Below, piece after piece: positions 8,456-17,360 of a stretch of 58,810 bases of DNA. Position 1 is the first letter of the stretch. Each line of letters opens with the position of its first letter. Below the pieces are notes generated by a model. The model was given only the letters and a program-made list of their open reading frames with translations, did not search any database and had not been told where the DNA came from. Source of the stretch: Anaerovibrio lipolyticus (GTDB taxonomy: Bacteria > Bacillota > Negativicutes > Selenomonadales > Selenomonadaceae); the NCBI RefSeq assembly GCF_021531495.1, contig NZ_JADYTY010000010.1:1-58810 (forward strand). Reading direction: 5' to 3'. The position numbers and the translations under genes were made by a program.

Positions 8456-9709
8456 GTGAATGACATTTGTAAAGTGATATTTAATAAAAGTATATGGCTT
8501 TATATATTTGCATTGCTAATTATTCTAAATGCAAATTCATTGTATATTAAAGATTATTCTGCTGGCAAAATTCCAGATTATGCAATATTAGTGTCTTCTT
8601 ATATCTGTATGTCTGTATTAGTAATAAATCAGAGAATGTTATCTAAAAAGATATTAATGAGCACATTAAAATTGTGCATATGTGTAGGCATTTTTGTTCT
8701 GATTCTTTACGCTGTAAATCCATACAATATCAATGTTAATATTCAGTGGTTGCTTAGAGTGGCCGTGTTAATCATATATTTTGTTATATGTAAGGACAAC
8801 GAACATTCATTACTAATGGCATATAAGAATATAATGATTTTTATAGCATGTGAATCGTTATTCTTTTGGTTATTTGGTTCAGTTTTGGGAATTATAGAGC
8901 ATACAGGATATTTATATTCTACATGGGCAGCTAATGAAAACTCAATAAAGGTATGCAATAGCTATTATGGAATATATTTTGAAACGCAGATGACAGATAG
9001 TTTTGGCAATGCAGGATTGATTAGAAATACAGCCATTTTTACAGAAGGGCCAATGGCATCACTGAATTTTTGCATAGCCTTGATGGTAGAGTATCTTCTA
9101 CAACAAAGACCATATATGCCTTTTGTTGTAATATTCGTCCTAGCGATATTATCAACAGTTTCAACAACGGGGTATTTGGTATTATTGTCTTTAGTGTTGT
9201 TTAAGTTGATTATATATCCAGTTCATACTTCAATTTTGAAATTTATCAAATTTGTGGTGTTGCCAATTGCCATTGTAGTTATTGCTGGGGCTGGTATATA
9301 TGTTTTGGCAGATAAACAGGATACAATGTCACTTTTATTGAGGGTGGATGATTTTATAGTAGGTTATAATACCTGGATAGAACACCCAATATTTGGATGG
9401 GGAGCTGGTAATACCTATCCTTTACAACAGCATATGGATTTTTGGCGCGGTGAGCAGACAGGGTTTAGCAACTCTATTTTTTGGGTATTAGTGCAGGGAG
9501 GCATTTATTTAGCAGCACCGTATATTATATCTTCAATATACATTTTGCTTTATTTGAAAAAAATGAAAGAATATAAAGCTTTATGGTTTATGATAGTGTA
9601 TTTGATAATGTTATCATTTACCATAGCACCGCATCTTAATATAACATTTGTGGTTTTTATTTCATTTGTCATGTATGTGTATGGTAAAAAATCAAAAAGT
9701 TGCAGATGA
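8456..9709 (+). CDS. Wzy-like O-antigen/capsule polymerase
   Basis: Multi-spanning membrane protein with around ten hydrophobic segments and no soluble domain, in the place where a Wzy polymerase is expected, next to the Wzx flippase gene. The long loop before the last helices contains HPIFGWGAGNTYPLQQHMD, resembling the periplasmic loop of Wzy/WaaL ligase-type proteins (GxGxG near a conserved His/Asn). It would join lipid-linked repeats in the periplasm. The preferred start is GTG 8456, which follows a GGTGG ribosome site by five bases; ATG 8399 overlapping the previous gene is the alternative. Sequence identity in this family is low, so context carries the call. Confidence 0.75.
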   Translation: MNDICKVIFNKSIWLYIFALLIILNANSLYIKDYSAGKIPDYAILVSSYICMSVLVINQRMLSKKILMSTLKLCICVGIFVLILYAVNPYNINVNIQWLLRVAVLIIYFVICKDNEHSLLMAYKNIMIFIACESLFFWLFGSVLGIIEHTGYLYSTWAANENSIKVCNSYYGIYFETQMTDSFGNAGLIRNTAIFTEGPMASLNFCIALMVEYLLQQRPYMPFVVIFVLAILSTVSTTGYLVLLSLVLFKLIIYPVHTSILKFIKFVVLPIAIVVIAGAGIYVLADKQDTMSLLLRVDDFIVGYNTWIEHPIFGWGAGNTYPLQQHMDFWRGEQTGFSNSIFWVLVQGGIYLAAPYIISSIYILLYLKKMKEYKALWFMIVYLIMLSFTIAPHLNITFVVFISFVMYVYGKKSKSCR

Positions 9710-9926
<217 letters not shown>

Positions 9927-11375
9927 ATGAAAAAGAGTATTCAAAAAAATTACATATATAACTTAAGCTATCAGTTACTGACTTTGTTTACGCCATTTAT
10001 TACTACCCCATATATTTCTCGAGTTTTAGGGGCAGAGGGGATAGGAATCTACAGTTACACTACATCTATAGTTTCCTATTTTATATTGCTGGCATCTTTG
10101 GGGGTTGCTAGTTATGCCCAACGAGAAATAGCCTATCATCAGGAGAATCAGTATATACAGAGCAGAATTTTTTACGAAGTTTTTGGCATTAGGCTGCTGA
10201 CAGTTACAGTTAGTTTGTTTAGTTATTATGTACTTCTGGCTCATTTTGTACATGAGCATCCAATCATTTACTGGGTGCAAGCATTGAATATATTGGCAGT
10301 GCTTTTTGATATTAGTTGGTTTTTTCAAGGCTTGGAAGAGTTTGGTAAGATAGTTTTTCGCAATTTTATTATACGTATTTTTAATATTGTAGGTATATTT
10401 TTGTTTATCCACAGTGAAACTGATTTACTACTGTATATAAGTTTGATGTCCATTATGAATGTTTTAGGAGGATTGTCTATATGGTTGTATCTGCCTAGGT
10501 ATTTGATATGTGTGGCAAAATCCGATATAAACATATTTAGAAATTTCAAGATTATAATCCAATTTTTTTTGCCTCAGATGGCTATTCAGATATATACAGT
10601 ATTTGATAAGACCATGATTGGTGTTCTGACAGCTTCAAATCTTGAGAATGGTTTTTATGAACAAGCAGAAAAGATTAGCAAAATGTTATTGATGCTGGTT
10701 ACTTCCTTGGGACCTGTTATGATGCCGAGGATAGCTGCTGCTTATGCTCATAATGACAAGGAAGCAATTAAGCATTATATTATGCGTTCCTATCGTTTTG
10801 TATGGATGATTGGTTTGCCTATAATGTTTGTTACGATAGGATTGATAGATACAGCAGTGCCGTGGTTTTTTGGCCCAGGATATGAGAAGGTCGGTCTGCT
10901 GGTGAAGATTTTTAGTGGTTTATTATTAGCTATCGGTATCAATAATGTAACTGGTGTGCAATACCTAATATCTGTTAATAAACAAAATACACTTACCTTA
11001 ACTGTGCTGTTAGGCGCAATAATCAATTTTTGCTTGAATATGATATTAATTCCTAGTATGGAGTCAACAGGTGCAGCTATAGCTTCTGTTGCTGCCGAAA
11101 CTGCTATTGCTCTAGTGCAATTTTATTTTGTGAGGGCGTATTTTTCTTTGAGTAAGGTCTTGCAATTGTCAAAATGCTATTTATTGTGTAGTTTGCTGAT
11201 GTTTGCCTCTTTAATGATGGTATCAAGTATTTATTATGAACAAACAGTAATATATACAGTTGCTTTAGTGGGATTATCTGTCATTGTTTATAGTGGGTTT
11301 TTGATGTTATTTAGGGATGATTTTTTCATGGGATTCCTGAATAAAATAATGGGAAAGGTTCGTGAGAGATTATGA
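9927..11375 (+). CDS. wzx: Wzx-type oligosaccharide flippase (MOP superfamily)
   Basis: Polysaccharide flippase that moves the undecaprenyl-linked repeat across the inner membrane. It shows the usual N-terminus NYIYNLSYQLLTLFTPFITTPYISRVLGAEGIGIYSY, twelve or more membrane segments, the GLEEFGKI and VFDKTMIGVLT loops, and the VNKQNTL motif before the C-terminal bundle. 482 residues is typical. ATG 9927 follows a GAAAGAAG ribosome site. It is downstream of the CAGA tract and overlaps by four bases (ATGA) the start of a small frameshifted gene at 11372. Confidence 0.88.
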   Translation: MKKSIQKNYIYNLSYQLLTLFTPFITTPYISRVLGAEGIGIYSYTTSIVSYFILLASLGVASYAQREIAYHQENQYIQSRIFYEVFGIRLLTVTVSLFSYYVLLAHFVHEHPIIYWVQALNILAVLFDISWFFQGLEEFGKIVFRNFIIRIFNIVGIFLFIHSETDLLLYISLMSIMNVLGGLSIWLYLPRYLICVAKSDINIFRNFKIIIQFFLPQMAIQIYTVFDKTMIGVLTASNLENGFYEQAEKISKMLLMLVTSLGPVMMPRIAAAYAHNDKEAIKHYIMRSYRFVWMIGLPIMFVTIGLIDTAVPWFFGPGYEKVGLLVKIFSGLLLAIGINNVTGVQYLISVNKQNTLTLTVLLGAIINFCLNMILIPSMESTGAAIASVAAETAIALVQFYFVRAYFSLSKVLQLSKCYLLCSLLMFASLMMVSSIYYEQTVIYTVALVGLSVIVYSGFLMLFRDDFFMGFLNKIMGKVRERL

Positions 11376-11712
11376 GTTTGAAGCATTTGATAAAGAAATG
11401 TGTTATGCATTCTGCCTATGGACGCCGAGTATTTTTTATTCGCGAATTGTATAGAAATGAAAAAATCAAGGGAAGGATAGTAGCAAATAAATTTAATTAT
11501 GTACTTGATAACATCTAGTATTAGAATTTTTGCAAAGGTATTCCGTTGCTCAACTAGAAATTTTTTCCATACACGATCTGTCTAGAGAAAAATATAAAAA
11601 TTTGGGTATGGAATTTGGAACATATCATGGTCCTTTAGATGATGATATAAAGAGATTAAAGAGAAAATTTGAAGCAATTGGTATAGAGTGCAAAATATTG
11701 AATATATCTTGA
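11372..11712 (+). pseudogene. Small frameshifted gene of unknown function
   Basis: ATG 11372 overlaps the wzx stop codon (ATGA) and reads MSLKHLIKKCVMHSAYGRRV... for 48 codons to a TAG at 11516-11518. A second frame opens just after 11508 and continues as LEFLQRYSVAQLEIFSIHDL to GMEFGTYHGPLDDDIKRL, ending at 11712. The two pieces abut without overlap of content, so a single frameshift around 11509-11517 would rejoin them into one protein of roughly 113 residues. I do not recognise the family. Translational coupling to wzx suggests it was once a working member of the glycan operon. Confidence 0.55.
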
Positions 11713-11808
11713 TTTTATAACATCGAATTGCTATGTAGATAAAACGTATATTACGAATTAGAAGTAAACAATTATGAGATTTAGCAAATTGAGGAGTTGA
11801 CAGGAGTA

Positions 11809-12834
11809 ATGTTAGGAAATAGTCTTTCACAGACAGATAGGATTTTATCCATAAAGGGATATTTAAAAAGATATCGCATTACTAGGGCGATTGGTAAAGG
11901 GATAAAATCATTTTTAAGAGAGTATCATACAAAGGAATATATACATTCAGAAAAGAGAAAAGATTATTTTTTCTTAGATAATAGTCATGATTATGAAGAT
12001 ATGTGTATAGTTTTGGCCGGTTATAAATCTGATCTTTGGGATGATGTATTTGATAGAATAAAAGCATATGTCTATGAGAATATGGATATATGCGTGTGTT
12101 CTAGTGGTAAAAAAGATGAAAGACTTTTAGAAATATGCAAACAAAATGGTTGGTCTTATTTAGCTACCAAGAAAAATCAAATAAGCGATGTACAGAATAT
12201 TGCTATTGATTTACATAAGGCAGCTCGATATATTTTCAAATTAGATGAAGATATTTTTGTTACAAAGTATTTTTTTGAAAATCTAAAAAGAAGAATGACG
12301 ATCAGTAACCCTACCTATTATGAAATTGGTTTTGTGTGTCCGCTGATTAATGTAAATGGTTATAGTTATGTAAGAGTATTAGAAAAATTAAACTTGATAG
12401 GACATTGGGAAAAGTATTTTAACGAATGTATGCACACAGATGGAATTCATCATCATATGGATATATGGAAAAATGGTAATGCCGCCAAATTTATGTGGGG
12501 AGAGGATTGTCCAGAGTTGAATGATTTGGATGCTGTAGCTGAAAAATTTAATTCTGAGGCAGATTCATATAGTTTATGTAATACACGATTTAGCATAGGA
12601 GCAATATTATTCACAAGAAAAGCATGGGAAGAAATGGGACATTTTCCTGTTGATAACAGTATTGGCCTTGGTGCAGATGAGGAGGCAATATGTCATTGGT
12701 GCATGTTCTCTGCGCGAGCAATTGTAGTTGATGAAAACACTATTGTTGGGCATTTGTCTTATGGACCACAAAATGCTGTAATGCTTGAATATTATAAAAA
12801 TAATAGACATAAATTTAGATATTCTGGTAACTAA
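11809..12834 (+). CDS. Putative glycosyltransferase of the surface-polysaccharide locus
   Basis: Protein of about 341 residues with features of a GT-A enzyme: a Rossmann-like start of the catalytic part (MCIVLAGYKSDLWDDVFDRI), the string YIFKLDEDIFVTKYFFENL whose DED fits a metal-binding DxD-like site, and a later SIGAILFTRKAWEEMGHF segment like acceptor-binding regions of GT2/GT-A proteins, then GLGADEEAICHW. I do not recognise a named family. Neighbours (wzx before, glf after) support a role in glycan assembly. ATG 11809 is preferred, with AGGAG at 11792-11796; TTG 11797 is in the same frame. Confidence 0.6.
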   Translation: MLGNSLSQTDRILSIKGYLKRYRITRAIGKGIKSFLREYHTKEYIHSEKRKDYFFLDNSHDYEDMCIVLAGYKSDLWDDVFDRIKAYVYENMDICVCSSGKKDERLLEICKQNGWSYLATKKNQISDVQNIAIDLHKAARYIFKLDEDIFVTKYFFENLKRRMTISNPTYYEIGFVCPLINVNGYSYVRVLEKLNLIGHWEKYFNECMHTDGIHHHMDIWKNGNAAKFMWGEDCPELNDLDAVAEKFNSEADSYSLCNTRFSIGAILFTRKAWEEMGHFPVDNSIGLGADEEAICHWCMFSARAIVVDENTIVGHLSYGPQNAVMLEYYKNNRHKFRYSGN

Positions 12835-12915
12835 GGTCTGTCAAATAGCAAAGATATCAGTTCACTGATTGAATGAATGTGTAAATTAATATTTGAACAT
12901 AAGGGGGAGTACTTA

Positions 12916-14007
12916 ATGTACGATTACCTGGTAGTAGGCAGTGGTTTGTTTGGGGCGGTTTTTGCTCATGAGGCGCGTAAAAACGGTAAATCAGTATTAA
13001 TGTTGGAGCGTCGTAATCATGTTGGAGGCAATATATATTGTGAGGAGCTTGATGGGATTAACATACACAAATATGGCGCTCATATTTTTCATACATCTTA
13101 TAAAGATGTGTGGGAATATGTGAATCAGTTTGTGGAGTTTAATAATTATGTTAATTCTCCTGTAGCTAATTACAAAGGGGAGCTATATAATCTTCCTTTT
13201 AATATGAATACCTTTACAAAATTATGGGGCGTAGTGACACCACAGGAGGCTGCCAATCGTATTGCACAGCAGCGGACAGTGATTCAGGGAACACCTCAGA
13301 ATCTGGAGGAGCAGGCTATCTCATTGGTGGGAACTGATATTTATACCAAATTGATAAAAGGATATACCGAAAAACAATGGGGGTGTAGCTGTACAGAACT
13401 GCCAGCCTTCATTATCAAGAGATTGCCGGTGCGCTATACCTTTGATAATAATTATTTTAATGATAAATATCAAGGAATACCTATTGGTGGGTACAACAAA
13501 TTGATTGATGCACTGCTGGAAGGCATTGAGGTTCGTCTGGGAATTGATTATAATGATAATTCTGCAGAATATAGGAAGTTAGCAGCTAAGGTAGTTTATA
13601 CTGGTCCTATAGATGCGTATTTTGCTTATAGTCTTGGGCGGTTGGAGTATCGTGGCTTGCGTTTTGAAACTGAACGCCTGGAGGAACTTAATCATCAGGG
13701 GGTGGCTGTTATGAATTATACTCAGCGCGAGATTCCCTATACGCGTATTATAGAACATAAGCATTTTGAATTTGGGACACAACCTGTAACTTACATAACC
13801 AAAGAATATCCAGCAGATTGGCATCCAGGAGAAGAGGCTTATTACCCTGTAAATAACGATAAAAATCAACAGCTATATGAAAAATATGCTGCACGGGCAA
13901 AGCAGGAAAGTAATGTTATTTTTGGTGGTCGCTTGGCAGAGTATAAATATTATGACATGGATGATGTTATCAAAAGTGCTCTAATATGTGCTGAGAAGGA
14001 ATTTTAG
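12916..14007 (+). CDS. glf: UDP-galactopyranose mutase
   Basis: FAD enzyme that converts UDP-galactopyranose to UDP-galactofuranose. The dinucleotide-binding motif VVGSGLFGAVFAHEARKNG is at residues 5-23, followed by LERRNHVGGNIYCE and HKYGAHIFHTS, all conserved in Glf. The later YTEKQWG and LPVRYTFDNNYFNDKYQGIP segments contain known substrate-contact residues. 363 residues is standard. ATG 12916 has an AAGGGGGA ribosome site; the upstream in-frame codon at 12877 is not used by the family. It implies galactofuranose in the exported glycan and fits the GlfT2-like transferase at 7516. Confidence 0.96.
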   Translation: MYDYLVVGSGLFGAVFAHEARKNGKSVLMLERRNHVGGNIYCEELDGINIHKYGAHIFHTSYKDVWEYVNQFVEFNNYVNSPVANYKGELYNLPFNMNTFTKLWGVVTPQEAANRIAQQRTVIQGTPQNLEEQAISLVGTDIYTKLIKGYTEKQWGCSCTELPAFIIKRLPVRYTFDNNYFNDKYQGIPIGGYNKLIDALLEGIEVRLGIDYNDNSAEYRKLAAKVVYTGPIDAYFAYSLGRLEYRGLRFETERLEELNHQGVAVMNYTQREIPYTRIIEHKHFEFGTQPVTYITKEYPADWHPGEEAYYPVNNDKNQQLYEKYAARAKQESNVIFGGRLAEYKYYDMDDVIKSALICAEKEF

Positions 14008-14057
14008 AATCAATATGTTATTAGGTATTGGCATAAAATAGGGAAAGCGAATAAATT

Positions 14058-14609
14058 ATGACTAGATTTAGGGAGCTGCGGCTGCAGCGTGGTTTGTCAC
14101 AGGAGCAGCTGTGCAGACTTTACAATGAAAAATATAATAGAAAATATACAACCGCAGCTATGTCCCTAATAGAGCATGATAAGCGTTCACCGGAGTTGGG
14201 GGCTTTGTTGGATTTTGCTGATTTTTATGGGGTGTCCTTGGATTATCTTTTGGGCAGGGACCAGGGGGAATTTGATTCTGCTCAGGTTGATTGCAAGAGT
14301 CGTACCTGGTACTTATCTGAGCAGCTGCGGAATATTGTCTTGGGCTTGTACAATGGCAAGGGGGCCAATAATATTGGTGGAAAATCTGAGGAGTGCGACT
14401 CTGGGGGTACCAATGCAGGTGATGGTGTCTCGCATCAGACTGAGGCAGCTGCACATAGGAGCCAGCAGAATATCAATCAGGAACTGCGCCAACTAGGGGA
14501 GCAGGATGAGAATGAGGAAAATTTGGAAATGCTGCGCAGCTTGTTGAAGCAGTCTATAGTTCTGGCCAAACGTGTAGAGAAAAACAAAAAATCTTGGTAT
14601 AAATACTAA
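14058..14609 (+). CDS. XRE-family helix-turn-helix regulator
   Basis: DNA-binding protein with an N-terminal Cro/CI helix-turn-helix (residues 1-72: FRELRLQRGLSQEQLCRLYN and the recognition-helix region AAMSLIEHDKRSPELGALL, then FYGVSLDYLLGR). The rest is a linker rich in Ser, Gly, Gln and acidic residues, ending in a Lys-rich tail. Targets are unknown. It is the last plus-strand gene of the polysaccharide region, 50 bp after glf, and could regulate that locus, but no operator repeat was identified. A strong hairpin follows. Confidence 0.85.
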   Translation: MTRFRELRLQRGLSQEQLCRLYNEKYNRKYTTAAMSLIEHDKRSPELGALLDFADFYGVSLDYLLGRDQGEFDSAQVDCKSRTWYLSEQLRNIVLGLYNGKGANNIGGKSEECDSGGTNAGDGVSHQTEAAAHRSQQNINQELRQLGEQDENEENLEMLRSLLKQSIVLAKRVEKNKKSWYKY

Positions 14610-14638
14610 AATTATATAAAAATGATAATTGATAAAAA

Positions 14639-14687
14639 GCCCCCTATATGGGCAATCGCTGGAGATAGTGATTGCCCTCTAGGGGGC
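14639..14687. terminator. Bidirectional terminator between the XRE gene and the Rpn fragment
   Basis: Inverted repeat with GCCCCCT at the left end and AGGGGGC at the right end, and an inner GGGCAATC/GATTGCCC arm. An A-run lies to the left (for the minus strand) and a T-rich stretch to the right. It separates convergent genes. Confidence 0.8.
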
Positions 14688-14718
14688 TATAAATTGTGCA
14701 TTTTTGTAGGTTTTTTGT

Positions 14719-15036
14719 TTATAGCATCATAAGGTATTTCTGATACTCTGATGGGGCAATGCCTAGCGCCTTCATAGCAGCTTCAGCAGACCAATTGGTA
14801 CTTTTCATAAGGCTTTTTATTGCTTCTAGTTTGCCAGCAAATTTACCACGAGCTTCACCGCGAGCTTCCCCGCGAGCTTCGCCAGCTTTGAGTAGAGCTT
14901 CCCGGGCTTCTTGTTCATTCCATTCAAATCCAAACATATCAATGACCTCCTCTTGGTGGTTTTTCAGATATTCTGTCATGACATCATGTTCCAAACAATA
15001 ATGGACAGATTTGTGAACAGCCTCATCAATGGACAA
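14719..15036 (-). pseudogene. C-terminal fragment of an Rpn/PD-(D/E)XK family protein
   Basis: Reads SIDEAVHKSVHYCLEHDVMTEYL... and ends with alanine- and charge-rich GEARGEARGEARGKF repeats, typical of the tail of Rpn (recombination-promoting nuclease, formerly putative transposase) proteins. The nuclease core is absent. The frame can be extended upstream to about 15110 (GGVFSYKFYRKQN) without an ATG; the only nearby start is TTG 15036. The fragment at 53083 carries the complementary upstream half of the same family and ends at the same IDxAV...YCLE motif. Probably a decayed gene. Confidence 0.65.
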
Positions 15037-15065
15037 GTTTTGCTTTCTGTAGAATTTGTAAGAAA

Positions 15066-15124
15066 ATACTCCCCCATACGATAACAGTATGCTTTCTAGT
15101 GCAAATCATCATATAGAGGAGTAT
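15066..15124 (-). terminator. Weak hairpin downstream of lexA
   Basis: ATACTCC (15066-15072) pairs with GGAGTAT (15118-15124) across a long loop. On the minus strand the stem is followed by TTTTC. It is a possible terminator for lexA; the long loop makes it doubtful. Confidence 0.35.
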
Positions 15125-15145
15125 CAAATCATGTTCTGTTAATAA

Positions 15146-15760
15146 TTACATCTGGCGATACATGCCGATAACCTTGCCCAGAATGGTTACGTCCTTCTCA
15201 TAGAAAGGCTCCATAGAATCATTCTCAGGCTGGAGGCGGATGCAATCTGCTTCCTTGAAGAAGCGCTTTACAGTAGCGCCTTCGCCATCTACCAGGGCTA
15301 CAACAATATCGCTGTCCTCGGCAGTGTTCTGCTGACGAACCATCAGATAGTCGCCATCGTAGATGCCTGCCTTAATCATGCTTTCGCCAGCAACCTTTAG
15401 CATGAAGCATTCGCTGGAAGTACCCATCAGATGAGTAGGGAAAGCAAAGGTATCCTCAATATTCTCCTGTGCCAGAATAGGAACACCTGCAGTAACAGTG
15501 CCTACCAAAGGTACGTTTACAGTACGCTCCCAAGGCTTGTCCTCCAGCAGATCAATAGCACGAGGCTTGGTTGGATCCCTGCGGATAAGGCCGGCAGCCT
15601 CCAGCTGATTCAGATAGCCGTGTACAGTAGAGCTGGATTTCAGGCCTACTTCTTTACCAATCTCGCGTACAGAAGGTGGATAACCCTTCTTCATCAACTG
15701 TTCCTTAATAACCTTGTAGATTTGTTCCATTCTTTTGTCAGCGCAACGCTTACGTCCCAT
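15146..15760 (-). CDS. lexA: LexA repressor
   Basis: SOS-response repressor with autoproteolytic activity stimulated by RecA. The N-terminal winged helix (GYPPSVREIGKEVGLKSSST) is at residues 27-46. The Ala-Gly cleavage site lies in VGTVTAGVP, the catalytic serine in VAGESMIKAGI, and the catalytic lysine region in VALVDGEGATVKRFF. 204 residues from ATG 15760, which has an AAAGGATG ribosome site; a TTG six codons upstream is unlikely. It is transcribed divergently from the riboflavin riboswitch and has its own promoter overlapped by an inverted repeat. Confidence 0.96.
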   Translation of the reverse strand: MGRKRCADKRMEQIYKVIKEQLMKKGYPPSVREIGKEVGLKSSSTVHGYLNQLEAAGLIRRDPTKPRAIDLLEDKPWERTVNVPLVGTVTAGVPILAQENIEDTFAFPTHLMGTSSECFMLKVAGESMIKAGIYDGDYLMVRQQNTAEDSDIVVALVDGEGATVKRFFKEADCIRLQPENDSMEPFYEKDVTILGKVIGMYRQM

Positions 15761-15817
15761 ATTAATACATCCTTTCAATATTATTGTAGAATAAGCAGAT
15801 TCCCGTTAGTTGAAATA

Positions 15818-15862
15818 ATTGTACCACATAAATGTTTGTTTGTAAAGTGTTCCGCAAACAAA
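15818..15862 (-). promoter_or_regulatory. lexA promoter with operator-like inverted repeat
   Basis: On the minus strand, TTTACA (15841-15846) and TACAAT (15818-15823) are 17 bp apart. TTTGTTTG (15835-15842) and CAAACAAA (15855-15862) form a perfect 8-bp inverted repeat with a 12-bp spacer that covers the -35 element, as expected of an autoregulatory operator. It does not match the Bacillus CGAACN4GTTCG box closely. Confidence 0.6.
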
Positions 15863-15910
15863 AGTGTTAAGGAATTTCTGTTTTCTAAAAGCTAATTTAG
15901 AGAAAATATG

Positions 15911-15939
15911 TTGCAGATAACCTGTCTTTATGCTACAAT
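15911..15939 (+). promoter_or_regulatory. Promoter of the riboflavin operon
   Basis: TTGCAG (15911-15916), a 17-bp spacer and TACAAT (15934-15939), placing transcription start just before the FMN riboswitch. Confidence 0.6.
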
Positions 15940-15955
15940 AAATTCAGAAATACAG

Positions 15956-16092
15956 AGACAGTCTTTGGGGCAGGGTGAGATTCCCTACCGGCGGTATAGC
16001 CCGCGAGCCTGATGAGGCAGAGTAATTCTGCAGCGGATAGGCAGGATTCGGTGAGATTCCGAAGCCGACAGTATAGTCTGGATGAGAAAAGA
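15956..16092 (+). ncRNA. FMN riboswitch (RFN element)
   Basis: The conserved RFN core is visible in order: GGGGCAGGGTGAGATTCCC, CTACCGGCGG, CCCGCGAGCC, then GATTCGGTGAGATTCCG, AAGCCGACAGT and ATAGTCTGGATGAGA. It binds flavin mononucleotide and lies in the leader of ribD-ribE-ribBA-ribH. A terminator hairpin follows it, so control is probably by transcription attenuation. Confidence 0.97.
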
Positions 16093-16126
16093 CATGTTGT
16101 GTGCATCTTTTTATGTGTTGTCAATG

Positions 16127-16159
16127 GCTGTTGAGGATTATTTCCTGACGGCTTTTTTT
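16127..16159 (+). terminator. Riboswitch-controlled terminator
   Basis: GCTGTTGAGGA pairs (with G-U pairs) with TTCCTGACGGC and is followed directly by seven T residues. It lies between the FMN aptamer and ribD and is the expected expression platform. Confidence 0.75.
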
Positions 16160-16239
16160 ATTTGCAAGAACCGAAAGGTAATCAGCAGTATACATAGGCT
16201 GCTTCTGTACTTCAGATATTATGTATCAGAGGTGATAGG

Positions 16240-17349
16240 ATGCAAGAAGATTTTGATGAGCAAATGATGAGGCGGGCCATTGAGCTGGCCAGAAATGCTA
16301 CAGGCCGTACCTCCCCTAATCCCTTGGTGGGAGCTGTGGTAGTCAAAGAGGGACGGATTGTGGCTGAGGGCTGGCATCGACAGGCTGGTACTCCTCATGC
16401 AGAGGTTCATGCTCTGAATATGGCTGGTGAGCTGGCTAAGGGGGCTACAGTGTATGTGTCGTTAGAGCCTTGTGCTCATTACGGCAGAACAGGTCCTTGC
16501 GCCAAAGCACTGGTGGAGGCTGGGGTAAGCCGGGTAGTTATAGCTATGACAGATCCCAATCCTAAAGTAGCAGGCAAGGGCATTCAGATTCTTCGGGAAG
16601 CTGGCGTAGAAGTTGTTACAGGAGTACTGAAAAAGGAGGCCTATGAGCTGAATGAGGTTTTCCTGAAGTGGATAACCACAGGCAAGCCCTTTGTGGCACT
16701 GAAAACTGCCATGTCTCTGGATGGAAAGATTGCTACTGCTGGGGGAGAATCTCAGTGGATAACCAATGAAAAATCCCGTTACCAGGGACACCGTCTCCGG
16801 GATATTTATGATGGTATTCTGGTTGGGATTAATACTGTATTGCAGGACAATCCCAGCCTGACCACCAGGTTGCGGGAGTATCAGGGACAGAATCCTGTAA
16901 GGATTGTCTTGGATAGTCAGGCCAGATTGCCACTGGATAGCAAGCTGGCTACAGATGGCGCAGCTAGAACCATTGTGGCTGTATCGGCCCAGGCTCCTGC
17001 TACCCGTAAGGCTGCTTTGGAGGCAGCAGGCTTGGAGGTTCTAGTGGCAGGAACTGATAAGGTTGATGTGGTGGAGCTGATGAACCAGTTAGGGGCTATG
17101 CGCATTACCTCCATATTGGTGGAGGGCGGCGGCAGGGTGAATTTCTCCTTGCTGGAAGCTGGCTTGGTGGACAGAGTATATGCCTTTGTGGCTCCCAAGC
17201 TTATAGGTGGCAGTCAGGCCTTGACTCCAGTAGAGGGAGAGGGCTTCGCTCAGCTGGCTCAGGCTGTGGAGCTGGAGAATATCCAGACCAGTTTGCTGGA
17301 CAATGATGTGATGATTACTGGCAGGGTTCGTAGACCGGAATGTGAATAA
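16240..17349 (+). CDS. ribD: Bifunctional diaminohydroxyphosphoribosylaminopyrimidine deaminase / reductase
   Basis: Catalyses the second and third steps of riboflavin synthesis from the GTP-derived pyrimidine. The N-terminal deaminase has the zinc site HAEVHA (His53, Glu55) and PCAHYGRTGPC (Cys78, Cys87). The C-terminal reductase starts near residue 148 (KPFVALKTAMSLDGKIA) and contains GINTVLQDNPSLTTR and ILVEGGGRVN. 369 residues is normal. ATG 16240 follows GAGGTGATAGG. First gene after the FMN riboswitch; 11 bp separate it from ribE. Confidence 0.97.
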   Translation: MQEDFDEQMMRRAIELARNATGRTSPNPLVGAVVVKEGRIVAEGWHRQAGTPHAEVHALNMAGELAKGATVYVSLEPCAHYGRTGPCAKALVEAGVSRVVIAMTDPNPKVAGKGIQILREAGVEVVTGVLKKEAYELNEVFLKWITTGKPFVALKTAMSLDGKIATAGGESQWITNEKSRYQGHRLRDIYDGILVGINTVLQDNPSLTTRLREYQGQNPVRIVLDSQARLPLDSKLATDGAARTIVAVSAQAPATRKAALEAAGLEVLVAGTDKVDVVELMNQLGAMRITSILVEGGGRVNFSLLEAGLVDRVYAFVAPKLIGGSQALTPVEGEGFAQLAQAVELENIQTSLLDNDVMITGRVRRPECE

Positions 17350-17360
17350 AGGGGTATGCT

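Noticed and set aside
12855-12867. Shared 13-mer TATCAGTTCACTG near 12855 and 21324
   Set aside because: Two copies of a short AT-rich word without flanking similarity are too little to call a dispersed repeat.
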